Origin: Agrobacterium cavarae
GTDB taxonomy: Bacteria > Pseudomonadota > Alphaproteobacteria > Rhizobiales > Rhizobiaceae
Reading direction: 5' to 3'
Assembly: GCF_004310285.1 (NCBI RefSeq)
Contig: NZ_SISF01000023.1
Location: 124,001-188,000, forward strand
Length of the DNA stretch: 64,000 bases
Shown: in pieces, positions 8,163 to 18,000 of the stretch
How positions within the stretch are numbered: the stretch's first letter is position 1
How the letters are laid out: the number at the start of each line of letters is the position of its first letter
Position numbers and translations under genes: made by a program
Notes under the pieces: generated by a model
Database searches by the model: none
Told to the model about the DNA's origin: nothing
The model's input: only the letters and a program-made list of their open reading frames with translations

Positions 8163-9080
8163 ATGGAATTGTGGATCGGCATCACCCTGGTCAGCGCCTT
8201 CTTGCAGAATCTGCGCTCGACCTTTCAAAAACATCTGAAGAAGAGCATGGGGACCACGGGCGCCACCTTCGTGCGCTTCGGTTTCGGCATGCCCTTTGCG
8301 TTGACCTATCTCGCCATCCTGCATTTTGGACTGGCAAGGCCATTGCCATCGATCAACGGCACTTTCGCGCTATGGGCCGCGGTTGGATCGATGGCGCAGA
8401 TCGGTGCCACCTTCCTGCTGGTGCATCTGTTCTCGTTCCGTAATTTCGCTGTCGGCACGGCTTATTCGCGCACGGAGCCTGCTCAGGCGGCGCTCTTCGC
8501 GCTCATCTTCGTCGGCGAAAGCGTCAGCGCCGGAACGCTGCTGGCCATTGCCATTTCGGTCTCCGGTGTCATGCTGATTTCGGTGGCGAGAACGACGCTC
8601 TCTCCCGTCTCCATCATCACCTCCATCTTCAGCAAGACGGCGGGGATTGGCCTGGCATCTGGCGCACTCTTCGGTCTCTCCTCCGTCGCTTATCGTTCCG
8701 CATCGCTCTCGATTGCCGCAAGCCTGCCGGCGCCCGACGCCATCATGCAGGCGAGCTTCACGCTGGTGGTGGTCATCGTGACGCAAACGGTAACGATGCT
8801 CATCTGGATTATTCTGCGGGAGCGGGAAGAACTGGCGCGCATCGCCAAGGCATGGAAACCGGCAATTGCTGTCGGCTTCGTCGGTGCCACGGCCTCATTC
8901 GGCTGGTTCACGGCGATGACTCTGCAACAAGCCGCAGTCGTCAAGGCGCTGGCGCAGGTAGAGATGCTCTTTGCCTTCGCTTCGACCGTCTTTTTCTTCA
9001 AGGAAAAGATCAACAAGCTCGAACTGATCGGCTGCCTGTTGATCGTCCTTGGCGTGCTGTCGCTTCTGGCCTGGGGCTGA
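8163..9080 (+). CDS. DMT-superfamily (EamA) transporter
   Basis: This 305-residue membrane protein has ten hydrophobic segments arranged as two EamA repeats, typical of drug/metabolite exporters. The first repeat begins at MELWIGITLVSAFLQN and the second around the ALVLASGALFGLSSVAYR region; the last segment LIGCLLIVLGVLSLLAW ends the protein. Substrate cannot be predicted. The start at 8163 is preferred because upstream sequence overlaps the divergent nucleotidase gene and is not hydrophobic. The stop is 21 bases before the convergent argB stop. Confidence 0.85.
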   Translation: MELWIGITLVSAFLQNLRSTFQKHLKKSMGTTGATFVRFGFGMPFALTYLAILHFGLARPLPSINGTFALWAAVGSMAQIGATFLLVHLFSFRNFAVGTAYSRTEPAQAALFALIFVGESVSAGTLLAIAISVSGVMLISVARTTLSPVSIITSIFSKTAGIGLASGALFGLSSVAYRSASLSIAASLPAPDAIMQASFTLVVVIVTQTVTMLIWIILREREELARIAKAWKPAIAVGFVGATASFGWFTAMTLQQAAVVKALAQVEMLFAFASTVFFFKEKINKLELIGCLLIVLGVLSLLAWG

Positions 9081-9101
9081 CCCAAGCCGAAATCCGACGA
9101 C

Positions 9102-9986
9102 TCAGGGCACGATCAGCGTACCAGCACCTTCCGTGAAGATTTCCAGAAGGACCGAATGGGCAGTCTTGCCGTTGAGGATCACCACGCCCTGCACGCCGGC
9201 CTTGATGGCCTCGATGCAGGTTTCCACCTTCGGGATCATCCCGCCGGAGATTGTGCCGTCCTTGATCAGCGCCTTGGCCTGGGAGACGGTCAACTCCTTG
9301 ATCAGTTCCTTGTTCTTGTCGAGAACGCCCTCGACATCGGTGAGGAACAGCAGGCGGGTGGCGTGTAGCGCGCCGGCAATTGCGCCAGCGAACGTATCGG
9401 CATTGATGTTGTAGGTCGCGCCATCACGACCGGGCGCCACAGGGGCGATGACGGGGATCATCTCGGACTTTGCCAATAAATCGAGCAGCGTGCGATCGAC
9501 TTCGACGACCTCGCCGACGAAGCCTAGATCAAGAACGCGCTCGATATGGCTGTCCGGGTCGGTCACGGTCTTGCGTGCCTTTTCGGCAAAGACCATGTTG
9601 CCATCCTTGCCGCAAAGGCCGATGGCCCACTCACCCGTCTGGTTGATGAGGGCGACGATCTCCTTGTTGATCGAGCCTGCCAGAACCATTTCGACGATCT
9701 CGACCGTCTTGGCGTCTGTGACGCGCAGACCGCCTTCGAACTTCGACTCGATTCCCATCTTCGTCAGCATCGCGCCGATCTGCGGGCCCCCGCCGTGAAC
9801 GACGATGGGGTTGATGCCGGATTGCTTGAGAAGCGCGATGTCTTCGGCGAAAGCTTTTCCAAGAGCCATGTCGCCCATGGCGTGACCGCCATATTTTACG
9901 ACGATTGTCTTGTTTTCATACTTCTGCATGAAGGGAAGGGCCTGAGCCAGAAGCCGGGCCTGCATTTCGCTTTCGATACTCGCCAT
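9102..9986 (-). CDS. argB: Acetylglutamate kinase
   Basis: This 294-residue amino-acid kinase phosphorylates N-acetyl-L-glutamate with ATP, the second step of arginine synthesis, in the cytosol. Family features are [11 protein letters not shown] (phosphate-binding Lys/Gly), [10 protein letters not shown], the [12 protein letters not shown] segment, [15 protein letters not shown] and the C-terminal [14 protein letters not shown]. The N-terminal extension with MQKYENKTI is typical of arginine-sensitive hexameric enzymes, so feedback inhibition by arginine is likely. I start at 9986 (MASIESEM); the longer open frame is not family sequence. Confidence 0.97.
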   Translation of the reverse strand: MASIESEMQARLLAQALPFMQKYENKTIVVKYGGHAMGDMALGKAFAEDIALLKQSGINPIVVHGGGPQIGAMLTKMGIESKFEGGLRVTDAKTVEIVEMVLAGSINKEIVALINQTGEWAIGLCGKDGNMVFAEKARKTVTDPDSHIERVLDLGFVGEVVEVDRTLLDLLAKSEMIPVIAPVAPGRDGATYNINADTFAGAIAGALHATRLLFLTDVEGVLDKNKELIKELTVSQAKALIKDGTISGGMIPKVETCIEAIKAGVQGVVILNGKTAHSVLLEIFTEGAGTLIVP

Positions 9987-10226
9987 GAGAAAAACCTCTT
10001 GCTGGAACGCGCCGCTTGTAACGCAAGTTTTTGACGGATGAAACACGGGAAGGGGTCGGCGAGAAACATTAATTCGCAGAGGATGGCCCATGCGCTGCCT
10101 AATCGGATTGACACGCGGGCGCATTCGGACCAGCCTTGTTCGGGGAGTCTGCGTCCGGCCGTTCGAGGTTCGAATCGGCAGGCTGTCATGATGACAGTGG
10201 CGCGAAGCAGCGGAGTTTGAAGAAGA

Positions 10227-10604
10227 ATGGCCTTGCCGGATAAGGATATGCGCGGCGGTTTGAAGGATCAGGTGCTTGCGGGCAAATATGTGCTCGGCGC
10301 GCTGCCGGAAGACGTGAAAGCCGAGCTTGCCGAAAGGGTTCGCAAAGACCAGCAATTCGCCACCATCGTGCGGCGCTGGGAAGACAATCTTGCCGAAACG
10401 GAAGTGCGTGAACAGCGCACCTTCGCGTCCTATGTGGATGCCTCTATGGATCACGCGCTTCGCCGTTCGGACGACAAGCTGCATCGCAGCATCTATGGCC
10501 GCTTCGCCATCCTCACAGCTCTGTGGAACTCCACGCGCTTCTGGCGGATGACGACACTTGCGGCCGTTCTGTGGGCCGCAGTGCTGCTCTTCACCGCCGT
10601 TTGA
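10227..10604 (+). CDS. Anti-sigma-factor-like single-pass membrane protein
   Basis: This 125-residue protein has an N-terminal cytoplasmic helical part ([24 protein letters not shown]... [14 protein letters not shown]) that resembles the zinc-free anti-sigma domain of RskA/FecR-like regulators, where the pattern 'xxYVLGxLxxxExxxxExRLxxDxxFxxxxxxWExxLA' recurs. One transmembrane segment is at the C terminus ([16 protein letters not shown]). It lacks the usual periplasmic domain, so it is a short form. No sigma factor gene is adjacent. The function is inferred only from this resemblance. Confidence 0.6.
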   Translation: MALPDKDMRGGLKDQVLAGKYVLGALPEDVKAELAERVRKDQQFATIVRRWEDNLAETEVREQRTFASYVDASMDHALRRSDDKLHRSIYGRFAILTALWNSTRFWRMTTLAAVLWAAVLLFTAV

Positions 10605-10623
10605 GCATTTCGACCGTCAACCG

Positions 10624-11271
10624 TCAGGGATGCGGATAACCGACCGTTTTCAGGATCTCGGCGCGCAGTTCATCGAGACCGGCCGATTTTTCCGATGACG
10701 TTGCCAGAACTTCCGGATAGGCCGCAGGGCGCTTTTTGATCTTCTCCAGCGTTTCGCTGATGAGGCGCGGAACGGCAGGTTCCTTGATCTTGTCCGTCTT
10801 CGTCAAAACGATCTGATAGGAGACGGCCGCCTTGTCGAGAAGGCTCAAGACGTCTTCGTCATTCTTTTTGATGCCGTGCCGGGAATCGATCAGCACATAG
10901 ACGCGCTTCAACGTTGCCCGGCCACGTAAGTAATCGAAAACGAGCTTCGTCCAGTTATCGACCTGATCCTTGGGCGCCTGTGCGTAGCCATAGCCCGGCA
11001 TGTCGACCAGTGCCATCGGCGGCAGATCGTCTCCGGCGCCGGAATAGCCTTCCGGTACGAAATAGTTGAGTTCCTGCGTGCGGCCCGGGGTATTCGAGGT
11101 GCGCGCCAATCCCTTGTGGCCGACGAGCGCATTGATCAACGAAGACTTGCCGACATTCGAACGCCCGGCGAAAGCGATTTCTGCCGGGCCCTCGGGAGGA
11201 AGGAACTTCATGGCCGGAACGCCGCGGATGAAAATCCACGGCCTTCCGAAGAGGGGCTTGTCAGCCGTCAT
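10624..11271 (-). CDS. engB: Ribosome-biogenesis GTPase EngB/YsxC
   Basis: This 215-residue essential-type GTPase helps assemble the large ribosomal subunit. G1 is [10 protein letters not shown]2 region TPGRTQEL, G3 DMPGYGYA, G4 TKTDK and G5 ATSSEKSAG. Length matches the family. The ATG at 11271 overlaps the yidC stop by four bases (ATGA), so translation is coupled in the rnpA-yidC-engB block. argB lies farther downstream on the same strand, separated by the opposite-strand small membrane gene. Confidence 0.96.
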   Translation of the reverse strand: MTADKPLFGRPWIFIRGVPAMKFLPPEGPAEIAFAGRSNVGKSSLINALVGHKGLARTSNTPGRTQELNYFVPEGYSGAGDDLPPMALVDMPGYGYAQAPKDQVDNWTKLVFDYLRGRATLKRVYVLIDSRHGIKKNDEDVLSLLDKAAVSYQIVLTKTDKIKEPAVPRLISETLEKIKKRPAAYPEVLATSSEKSAGLDELRAEILKTVGYPHP

Positions 11272-13085
11272 TTGGATTGCACCGGCTTTCGTTTGAACAC
11301 CCCTTTGAGGTTGTCGAAGAGCTCGATCTTGGCGCCGTGGCGCTTCATGATCACAGCCTGCTGCGAGATCGACAGGGTGTTGTTCCATGCCCAGTAGATC
11401 ACCAGACCCGCCGGGAAAGACGCCAGCATGAAGGTGAAGATCAGCGGCATCCAGGTGAAGATCATCGCCTGGGTCGGATCGGGCGGCGTCGGGTTCATGC
11501 GCATCTGCAGGAACATGGTGATGCCCATGATGATAGGCCAGACGCCGATCATCAGGAAGTGCGGCACGTCATAGGGCAGAAGACCGAACAGATTGAAGAG
11601 CGAGGTCGGATCTGGCGCGGACAGGTCGTGGATCCAGCCGAAGAAAGGCGCGTGACGCATTTCGATGGTGACGTAGATGACCTTGTAGAGCGCGAAGAAG
11701 ACCGGAATCTGCAGAAGCATCGGCCAGCATCCGGCAATCGGATTGATCTTCTCTTCCTTGTAGAGCTGCATCATCGCCTGCTGCATGCCCATGCGGTCGT
11801 CGCCGAACTTGGCCTTCAGCTCCTCGATCTTGGGCTGCATGCGCTTCATATTTGCCATGGAGGCATATTGCTTGCTGGCAAGCGGGAAGAACAGAAGCTT
11901 GACGACGATGGTAGTCAGCAGGATCGCCACGCCGAAATTGCCAAAGTAACGGAAGAAGAAATCCATCAGTTTGAACATCGGCTTGGTGATGAAGTAGAAC
12001 CAGCCCCAGTCGATCAAGAGATCGAACTTCGGAATGGAATACTGCTTCTCGTACCGATCGACCAGCGGCACTTCTTTCGCACCGGCGAAGATCATGTTCT
12101 TCAGCTCGGTGGATGCGCCGGGCGCAATGGTCACGGCATCGCTGCGATAATCGGCCTGATAACGCGGCTGACCATCGGTAAAGTGCGAGTAGCGGGTCTC
12201 GACGGCCTTGTCCTGTGGCGGAACGATTGCTGCCGCCCAGTACTTGTCGGTGATGCCGAGCCAGCCGCCGGTTGCCTTCGGCAGGACATAGGGCTGTTCC
12301 TCGACCTTCTTGTAGGTCTCTTCCGTCAGGCTGCCATCAGCACCAGCAACGCCCAGGAAGCCTTCGTGGATCACGAAGACGGGCGGGGTGACAGGCTTGT
12401 TGTTACGCGTGATGCGGCCATAAGCCGAAAGCGTGATCGCGTCCTGACCGGGGTTCTCGATTTTGTCGGTGACGGTGACCATATAGTGATCGTCGATCGA
12501 GATGGTGCGGTTGAAGACCACGCCCTTGTCGTTGGTATAGGAAAGCGTGACCGGCGTCGTCTCGGTCAGCTTTGCGCCGGCTGGTGCGGTCCAGACCGTG
12601 GTCGGGCCAGGCACGGAGCCAACGCCCTCATTGCCGATATAGCCGAGTTCGGTGAAGTAGCCGTCATGCGTCTCGGCAGGCGAGAGGAGCGTGATGATCG
12701 GGCTCGAGTCATCCACCGTCTCATGATAGTCCTTCAGACGAACGTCATCGAGACGCGCGCCCGTCAGGTTGATGGAGCCGGCAATCGCATTCGTGTCGAT
12801 TTCGACGCGCTGCGTCTTCGCCAGCGCCTCGGCGCGAGACAGGGTCCCTGCCTGCTGGCCGCCGGAGGCGGGCGTCGTGCCACTCGGCGTCGTTGCCGGT
12901 GCAGCAGTGCCGTCGGCAGGTGCCGTCGTGGTCTGCGTCTGTTGCGTCGCCTGCTGCGCCTGGCGTGCCTCTTCGGCGCGGCGCTGCTGCTCGATACGCG
13001 GGTTCATGTAGAGAAACTGCCAGGCAAGTACGATGACAACCGAAAGGGCGATCGCGATAAAGTAATTGCGGTTTTTTTCCATCAT
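11268..13085 (-). CDS. yidC: Membrane protein insertase YidC
   Basis: This 605-residue insertase places proteins into the inner membrane alone or with SecYEG. It has an N-terminal membrane anchor ([20 protein letters not shown]), a long Ala/Thr/Gln-rich linker to about residue 75, the periplasmic P1 beta-domain to about residue 350, and the conserved five-helix core beginning near [12 protein letters not shown], including the hydrophilic-groove arginine region. The first ATG (13085) overlaps the rnpA stop by four bases; a second ATG follows directly. Length is normal for rhizobia. It is cotranscribed with rnpA and engB. Confidence 0.97.
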   Translation of the reverse strand: MMEKNRNYFIAIALSVVIVLAWQFLYMNPRIEQQRRAEEARQAQQATQQTQTTTAPADGTAAPATTPSGTTPASGGQQAGTLSRAEALAKTQRVEIDTNAIAGSINLTGARLDDVRLKDYHETVDDSSPIITLLSPAETHDGYFTELGYIGNEGVGSVPGPTTVWTAPAGAKLTETTPVTLSYTNDKGVVFNRTISIDDHYMVTVTDKIENPGQDAITLSAYGRITRNNKPVTPPVFVIHEGFLGVAGADGSLTEETYKKVEEQPYVLPKATGGWLGITDKYWAAAIVPPQDKAVETRYSHFTDGQPRYQADYRSDAVTIAPGASTELKNMIFAGAKEVPLVDRYEKQYSIPKFDLLIDWGWFYFITKPMFKLMDFFFRYFGNFGVAILLTTIVVKLLFFPLASKQYASMANMKRMQPKIEELKAKFGDDRMGMQQAMMQLYKEEKINPIAGCWPMLLQIPVFFALYKVIYVTIEMRHAPFFGWIHDLSAPDPTSLFNLFGLLPYDVPHFLMIGVWPIIMGITMFLQMRMNPTPPDPTQAMIFTWMPLIFTFMLASFPAGLVIYWAWNNTLSISQQAVIMKRHGAKIELFDNLKGVFKRKPVQSK

Positions 13086-13465
13086 TCTTTCCTGGAGCGG
13101 GTCTCCCGGGAGCGTCCGTTTTTCGCGCGTCCCTCGATCCGCTCTATGAGCAAGTTTTCCAGTACGGCGAAGTCGGTATTCAATGCGTCCCTTCGGGCGA
13201 CAATCACATAGTCATGCCCGGGTTTCATTGCAAACCCGGCAGAAAGCCTCACGGCTTCCCTGAGGCGGCGACGCATACGGTTGCGCTCCACCGCGTTTCC
13301 CTGGCGTTTTGTGACGGTAAAACCGACCCTGGGTTCGGTTTCAGGAGCCTGTCGATCCAGGACCTCCAGAAGAAAAGTGCTTCCGCGCCTTTTCTCGCCC
13401 GCCTGAACGGCAAGGAAATCCGGCCGGTTTTTCAACCGACCGGGCATTTTCTTCTTATCTGTCAT
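13082..13465 (-). CDS. rnpA: Ribonuclease P protein component
   Basis: This 127-residue basic protein is the protein subunit of RNase P, which matures tRNA 5' ends. The RNR motif is visible in [15 protein letters not shown], followed by the [20 protein letters not shown] strand-helix region. It sits just downstream of rpmH with a 31-base gap and overlaps yidC by four bases, the conserved bacterial order. Confidence 0.95.
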   Translation of the reverse strand: MTDKKKMPGRLKNRPDFLAVQAGEKRRGSTFLLEVLDRQAPETEPRVGFTVTKRQGNAVERNRMRRRLREAVRLSAGFAMKPGHDYVIVARRDALNTDFAVLENLLIERIEGRAKNGRSRETRSRKE

Positions 13466-13496
13466 ATGCCGCGACTTTCATCGGGCAACCACTTGA

Positions 13497-13634
13497 TTAA
13501 GCGGACAGACGTGCGCGACCGCGAGCGCGGCGAGCTGCAAGAACCTTGCGGCCGCCAGCTGTGGCCATGCGGGCACGGAAACCATGACGGCGCTTGCGAA
13601 CAAGCTTGGACGGTTGGAAAGTACGCTTCGACAT
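13497..13634 (-). CDS. rpmH: 50S ribosomal protein L34
   Basis: A 45-residue, highly basic protein reads [20 protein letters not shown] at its start and ends in [10 protein letters not shown], which is textbook L34. It begins the rpmH-rnpA-yidC-engB operon. The extra serine at position 2 is typical of alphaproteobacteria. It was found by reading the strand directly since the gene is short. Confidence 0.97.
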   Translation of the reverse strand: MSKRTFQPSKLVRKRRHGFRARMATAGGRKVLAARRARGRARLSA

Positions 13635-14001
13635 TTATTTAATACCGCGGGGTGCGGCCCTTCTTGACTTTGCCTTTAAGGGCAAGAGCGTTTCGACTAA
13701 TGCCCGGAAAGCCATCATAGACTGCACAAAATGCCCGGACGTGCGGGCTTATAAGGGCTTATGGCCCGCAAAGTCAATTGCAGAACCGCATCACGCACTC
13801 AACGCGCGCGAACCACTTAAAGCCCGGCTTTTCCTGGAGGGATCTCTCTCATCTTTCCAAGACGGCTTTTTCAAAAGATTTTGGAATATAAGTAAGATCT
13901 GAAATTGTTTCTTAATTGACCTTCAATAACGTTGTCTTGACCAGACGGCTGGGAGCCTCGCTCTCCGGTCGTGGGGGATCTGGAATACGGGGGAGTTCGC
14001 A
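13635..14001. other. Intergenic region upstream of rpmH and the chemoreceptor
   Basis: This 367-base gap separates divergent rpmH and the chemoreceptor gene and must hold both promoters. Visible features are an imperfect stem GCGGGC (13743-13748) / GCCCGC (13764-13769) with an internal repeated GGGCTTA, and an AT-rich segment at 13870-13930. A GGGGGAG Shine-Dalgarno-like stretch lies about 10 bases before the chemoreceptor start. No gene or RNA was recognised. Confidence 0.5.
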
Positions 14002-16011
14002 GTGAAAATTCGAAGCAAGATCAATCTACTCGTTGGCTTTTTGAGCCTTGTGGCCTGTAGTATTGGTGGCCTTTCAATCTACGCCATCAACAAATATCAG
14101 GCACACACCGTCGCTCTCGATGCCGTTGCAGATCGTGCTCGTTACGGCGAAACTCTCAACAGGCTGGTGACCGCTGTCGTTATGGAAGCCCGTGGCGTGT
14201 ACGCGGCAAAGGACATGGCGGCGGCGGGAAAGTTCTCCAAGGGCATCATCACCAACCTCGATGCCATGTCCGCACTTCTTAAGGAATGGAAGCCGCGGGT
14301 TCCGGCCCATCAGGCCGCTGCCTTCGATAACATCGAAAAGCGCTTTGCTGAGTTTCGCGCCTTCCGCACCGAGACCGCCCGCCTTGGCCGCGAAGTTGGC
14401 CCTCAGGAAGCAAGCGTCCAGGGCAACAACGAAGCCAACCGAGAAAACCGCAAGGCCTATCAAGGCGAAATCGACGCAGTTGTGAAGGGCGATCTTAAAG
14501 ATCTCGATGCGATCAAGTCGGAGATCGACGCCTTCGGCCAGTTTATCTTCCTGGTCGTCGCGCTTGTCACTGTCACCGGTGTCGGAGCCGGAGCCATCAT
14601 CGGCCTTTATGTCGGCTCCAAGCAATTGAGTGCGCCGATCCTAAACGTCTCAGCAGTAATGAAGTCCGTCGCCGAAGGCAACCTTGAGGCCACAATCCCC
14701 TATCTCGACCGTAAGGATGAGATCGGCGAGATGGCGGCCGCAGTCGAAATCTTCAAGCGTAATGGCCTGGAGGTGCGGCGTATGAATGCGCAGGAAGCCG
14801 CCATGCGTACCAAGAGCGACGATCTACAGGCGGGTATGGCGGATGTGGTGGGTGCAGCGGCACAAGGTGACTTCAGCCGCCGCATCACCAAGGATTATGG
14901 TGACGACAACCTCAACCGTTTTGCAAAGACCATCAACGATCTTCTCAGCAGCGTCGATAGCGGCGTCTCCGAGGCGGGTCGCGTTATGGCCGACCTCGCG
15001 CAGGGTGATCTGACGCGCGCTATGAATGGCAACTTCCAAGGCGTCTTCGCCGAGCTGCAGGCCAACATCAACGACACGATGACCAAGTTGAAAGCGACAA
15101 TGGCGGAAGTGCAAGAAAGCACAGAAGGCATCAACGGCAATGCCAATGAGTTGCGCTCCGCGGCTGACGATCTGTCCAAGCGCACCGAGCAGCAGGCTGC
15201 AGCCCTGGAAGAAACCTCCGCGGCCCTTGATGAGATTACCGCCGTTGTGAAGAACTCCACCGCGCGCGCTCAGGAAGCAAGCGCCATGGTGTCGGAGACC
15301 AAGGAAAAGACGGCCCATTCCGCGAAAGTCGTTCGCGACGCGGTCACCGCGATGGGCCGGATCGAGCAGGCATCGCGTGAAATCAGCCAGATCATCAATG
15401 TCATCGATGAGATCGCATTCCAGACGAACCTCCTGGCTCTGAACGCCGGTGTCGAAGCGGCGCGCGCAGGTGAAGCAGGCAAGGGCTTCGCAGTCGTGGC
15501 GCAGGAAGTGCGCGAACTCGCGCAGCGCTCCGCCAACGCCGCAAAGGATATCAAGGCGCTCATCACCAAATCTGGAGAGGAGGTCGGCAGTGGCGTGACG
15601 CTCGTTCGCCAGACGGGTGCAGCACTCGAAGACATCGAGGCGCGCATCTTGAGCATCAACGACCACATCCATTCCATCGCAACAGCGGCGCAGGAGCAGG
15701 CGACAGGTCTGCAGGAGGTCAACACCGCCATCAACCAGATGGATCAGGTGACCCAGCGAAATGCCGCAATGGTAGAGGAAACCTCCGCTGCGACCCATAA
15801 GCTGAGCGGCGAGGCGGCAACCTTGGTCTCGTTGGTCGGTCGCTTCCGCCTTGGAAACGAAGCGTTGCAGACCCAAAGATTTGCAGCCCCAGCCCGACCG
15901 TCTTCCGCACCAGTGGCGTCTCCAGCACGCAAAATGATGGTCACTGTGGCCCGCGCCTTCAGTGGCTCCGCTGCGGTTGCGCAGAACAGGGACGAGTGGC
16001 AGGAGTTCTGA
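14002..16011 (+). CDS. Methyl-accepting chemotaxis protein
   Basis: This 669-residue chemoreceptor signals ligand state to CheA/CheW. It has an N-terminal membrane helix (LLVGFLSLVACSIGGLSIYAI), a helical periplasmic sensor domain to about residue 185, a second membrane helix (FIFLVVALVTVTGVGAGAIIGLYV), tandem HAMP-like regions (about 210-365), and a cytoplasmic coiled-coil signalling domain with the conserved hairpin tip IDEIAFQTNLLALNAGVEAA. The C terminus DEWQEF resembles the pentapeptide tether that binds the methyltransferase CheR. No other che gene is nearby; ligand is unknown. A terminator follows. Confidence 0.93.
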   Translation: MKIRSKINLLVGFLSLVACSIGGLSIYAINKYQAHTVALDAVADRARYGETLNRLVTAVVMEARGVYAAKDMAAAGKFSKGIITNLDAMSALLKEWKPRVPAHQAAAFDNIEKRFAEFRAFRTETARLGREVGPQEASVQGNNEANRENRKAYQGEIDAVVKGDLKDLDAIKSEIDAFGQFIFLVVALVTVTGVGAGAIIGLYVGSKQLSAPILNVSAVMKSVAEGNLEATIPYLDRKDEIGEMAAAVEIFKRNGLEVRRMNAQEAAMRTKSDDLQAGMADVVGAAAQGDFSRRITKDYGDDNLNRFAKTINDLLSSVDSGVSEAGRVMADLAQGDLTRAMNGNFQGVFAELQANINDTMTKLKATMAEVQESTEGINGNANELRSAADDLSKRTEQQAAALEETSAALDEITAVVKNSTARAQEASAMVSETKEKTAHSAKVVRDAVTAMGRIEQASREISQIINVIDEIAFQTNLLALNAGVEAARAGEAGKGFAVVAQEVRELAQRSANAAKDIKALITKSGEEVGSGVTLVRQTGAALEDIEARILSINDHIHSIATAAQEQATGLQEVNTAINQMDQVTQRNAAMVEETSAATHKLSGEAATLVSLVGRFRLGNEALQTQRFAAPARPSSAPVASPARKMMVTVARAFSGSAAVAQNRDEWQEF

Positions 16012-16037
16012 TCACCGCCTCGTTTATGCCTGAGCCG

Positions 16038-16064
16038 AACGCCGCCTTAGGGCGGCGTTTTCCG
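16038..16064 (+). terminator. Intrinsic terminator of the chemoreceptor gene
   Basis: The stem AACGCCGCC / GGCGGCGTT with a TTAG loop and a T-rich tail lies 26 bases after the chemoreceptor stop. Confidence 0.8.
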
Positions 16065-16211
16065 TTTTGCCCATCGAATTGTGTATCGGCCTTGCATCCG
16101 TTTGAAATTTCGCTTCGAATCCTTATGATATCTCGAAATGACGCTGTTTGCCGAATTGGACGCCGCCAAGGCTTCTGACCGCTGGCTGGCAGACCAACAG
16201 GAAAAGCCCTG

Positions 16212-17705
16212 GTGTTTTCAGCACTCAGAAACCGGATGAATGGCGAGCGGGAGGATGAGGCCACGAGCCGCCCCCTGCGCGAGATGCCTGGCCTGACCCA
16301 AGGGCTGTCCGGACGCCTGCTTCTGTTGACGATCATTTTCGTCATGATCGCCGAAATTCTGATCTTCGTACCGTCCGTCGCCAATATGCGCCTTGCCTGG
16401 CTGCGCGACAGGTTGAACACGGCCGCTGCCGCAGGCGTGGTGATCGACGGTCTTCAGACGGAACTTCCCCGCAGCGTGCAGAATGACACGCTGCTCGCGA
16501 CCGGCGCAAAGCTCATTGCACTCAAGAAGGATGGCACGTCCACGCTTCTCGCCGCCACCGAGGTGCCGCCGAGCGTCGATGATCAATACGACCTGTCGGA
16601 CGTCTCGCAACTGCAAGCGGTGCGCGATGCCTTCTCGGTACTGCTCTTTGGCCAGAACCGCGTCATCCGTGTCTTCGATGTGATCGGCGACAGCAACATG
16701 ATCATCGAAATCGTGATGAGCGAGAACAAGCTGCGCGCCGCGATGATCGCCTATGCCGGCAACGTGTTGATGATTTCGGTGGCGCTGTCGCTGATCACCG
16801 CAAGCCTGATCTTCGTTTCCATCAACCGCATCCTGATCCGCCCGATCCGGCGCCTGACTGTCGGCATGCAGACCTTCTCGGAGCGACCGGACGATCCTGC
16901 GAGCCTGTTCAAACCGGAAGAGGGGACCGATGAGCTGGCGGTTGCCGGACGGCATCTTGCCGATATGCAGGTGCAACTGCAAAAGACGCTGCGACAGCAG
17001 AAGAACCTCGCCGATCTGGGGCTGGCCGTCTCCAAGATCAACCATGACATGCGCAACATCCTGGCGTCGGCCCAGCTCATGTCGGACAGGCTGGTCGATG
17101 TCGAAGATCCGATGGTGCGTAGCTTCGCGCCAAAGCTTCTGAGAACCATTGATCGCGCCGTCGGTTACACGAGCGAAGTGCTTGCCTATGGCCAGGCCAC
17201 CGAAGGCGCGCCAAGACGCCGCATGATCGAGCTTGGCGAAGTGGTCCAGGATGTAAAGGACATCCTCGCCATCGAACCGGAGATCGGGATCGAATTCGTC
17301 GATAGCATCCCGGATAGCCTGACGATCGATGCCGATAGCGAGCAACTGTTCCGGGTTCTCTACAATCTCTGTAAAAACAGCGTGCAGGCGCTGCAGCAGG
17401 CAAGCGGTTCCGATTATCCCACGAAGCGCCTGACCATCGCCGCCCAGCGCAACGACGATATCGTCAGCATCGTCATCGACGATAACGGCCCCGGCATGCC
17501 GCAGAAGGCACGCGAAAACCTGTTCTCCGCCTTCCGTGGCTCCGCACGCTCCGGCGGAACCGGCCTCGGCCTCGCCATCGCCCGCGAGCTTGTCCTGTCC
17601 CACCGCGGAACGATTGCCCTTGTCGAAAAGGCCGATCGTGGCACGCAATTCCGCATCGAGATCCCCGACCGCCCGCAGCCCGGATCGACGGCCGCCACGA
17701 CATAG
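16212..17705 (+). CDS. Membrane sensor histidine kinase (orphan)
   Basis: This 497-residue protein has two membrane segments (about residues 35-57 and 180-205) enclosing a periplasmic sensor, a HAMP-like region, and a cytoplasmic kinase. The phospho-acceptor box is KINHDMRNILASAQLMSDRL near residue 277, an unusual form with HDMRN in place of HELRT. The ATP-binding core shows the N box (LYNLCKNSVQAL), G1 (DDNGPGMP) and G2 (GGTGLGLAI). The start is a GTG with AGGA nine bases upstream; an ATG 24 bases later is possible. No response regulator gene is adjacent, so its partner is unknown. Confidence 0.85.
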   Translation: MFSALRNRMNGEREDEATSRPLREMPGLTQGLSGRLLLLTIIFVMIAEILIFVPSVANMRLAWLRDRLNTAAAAGVVIDGLQTELPRSVQNDTLLATGAKLIALKKDGTSTLLAATEVPPSVDDQYDLSDVSQLQAVRDAFSVLLFGQNRVIRVFDVIGDSNMIIEIVMSENKLRAAMIAYAGNVLMISVALSLITASLIFVSINRILIRPIRRLTVGMQTFSERPDDPASLFKPEEGTDELAVAGRHLADMQVQLQKTLRQQKNLADLGLAVSKINHDMRNILASAQLMSDRLVDVEDPMVRSFAPKLLRTIDRAVGYTSEVLAYGQATEGAPRRRMIELGEVVQDVKDILAIEPEIGIEFVDSIPDSLTIDADSEQLFRVLYNLCKNSVQALQQASGSDYPTKRLTIAAQRNDDIVSIVIDDNGPGMPQKARENLFSAFRGSARSGGTGLGLAIARELVLSHRGTIALVEKADRGTQFRIEIPDRPQPGSTAATT

Positions 17706-17921
17706 TTTTTTCCTTTCGTGGTTCCTCTCGAAGGCGCCAAGACGCCATCCCTTTTTCATCGCGAATTTGACGCAGAAATCAGAATCGTCGAAAAACCCTT
17801 TATTTTCAAAGAACTGTAAAATTCATTGCAGGAAAATGACGATTTAAAAACAAAATCGCTTGCATTCGAAGGTAGGACGTTTTAGAGGATCGCCACGCCA
17901 GCAGAACAGCTTCTGCGGCAC

Positions 17922-17998
17922 GCACCCGTAGCTCAGCTGGATAGAGCACCAGACTACGAATCTGGGGGTCAGGAGTTCGAATCTCTTCGGGTGCGCCA
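17922..17998 (+). tRNA. tRNA-Arg(ACG)
   Basis: The 77-base cloverleaf has a seven-pair acceptor stem (GCACCCG / CGGGTGC), discriminator G and encoded CCA. The D-arm is AGCTCAGCTGGATAGAGC, the anticodon stem-loop is CCAGA-CTACGAA-TCTGG with anticodon ACG, and the T-arm contains GTTCGAATC. The ACG anticodon is normally edited to ICG and reads CGU/CGC/CGA. Its 3' part is the attachment site of the island that follows. Confidence 0.97.
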
Positions 17999-18000
17999 TT
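17954..18000. other. Left attachment site (attL) of the phage-like island
   Basis: These 47 bases, covering the anticodon loop to just past the CCA of tRNA-Arg, recur without any mismatch at 28654-28700. The tRNA stays intact at this end. The integrase gene ends inside this repeat, so integrase and site are adjacent, as in many tRNA-integrating elements. Confidence 0.93.

Noticed and set aside
11277..13211. A 644-codon open frame antisense to yidC and rnpA
   Set aside because: The codon bias of yidC creates it; its translation is His/Arg/Asp-rich without any family features, while yidC on the other strand is unmistakable.
16138..16242. A 34-codon plus-strand frame starting MTLFAELDAAKASDRW just before the histidine kinase
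   Set aside because: It overlaps the kinase start and looks plausible as a leader peptide, but no ribosome site or conservation evidence is available.
16218..17759. A 513-codon frame antisense to the histidine kinase
   Set aside because: Shadow of a GC-rich gene; no domain, and kinase motifs on the plus strand are clear.
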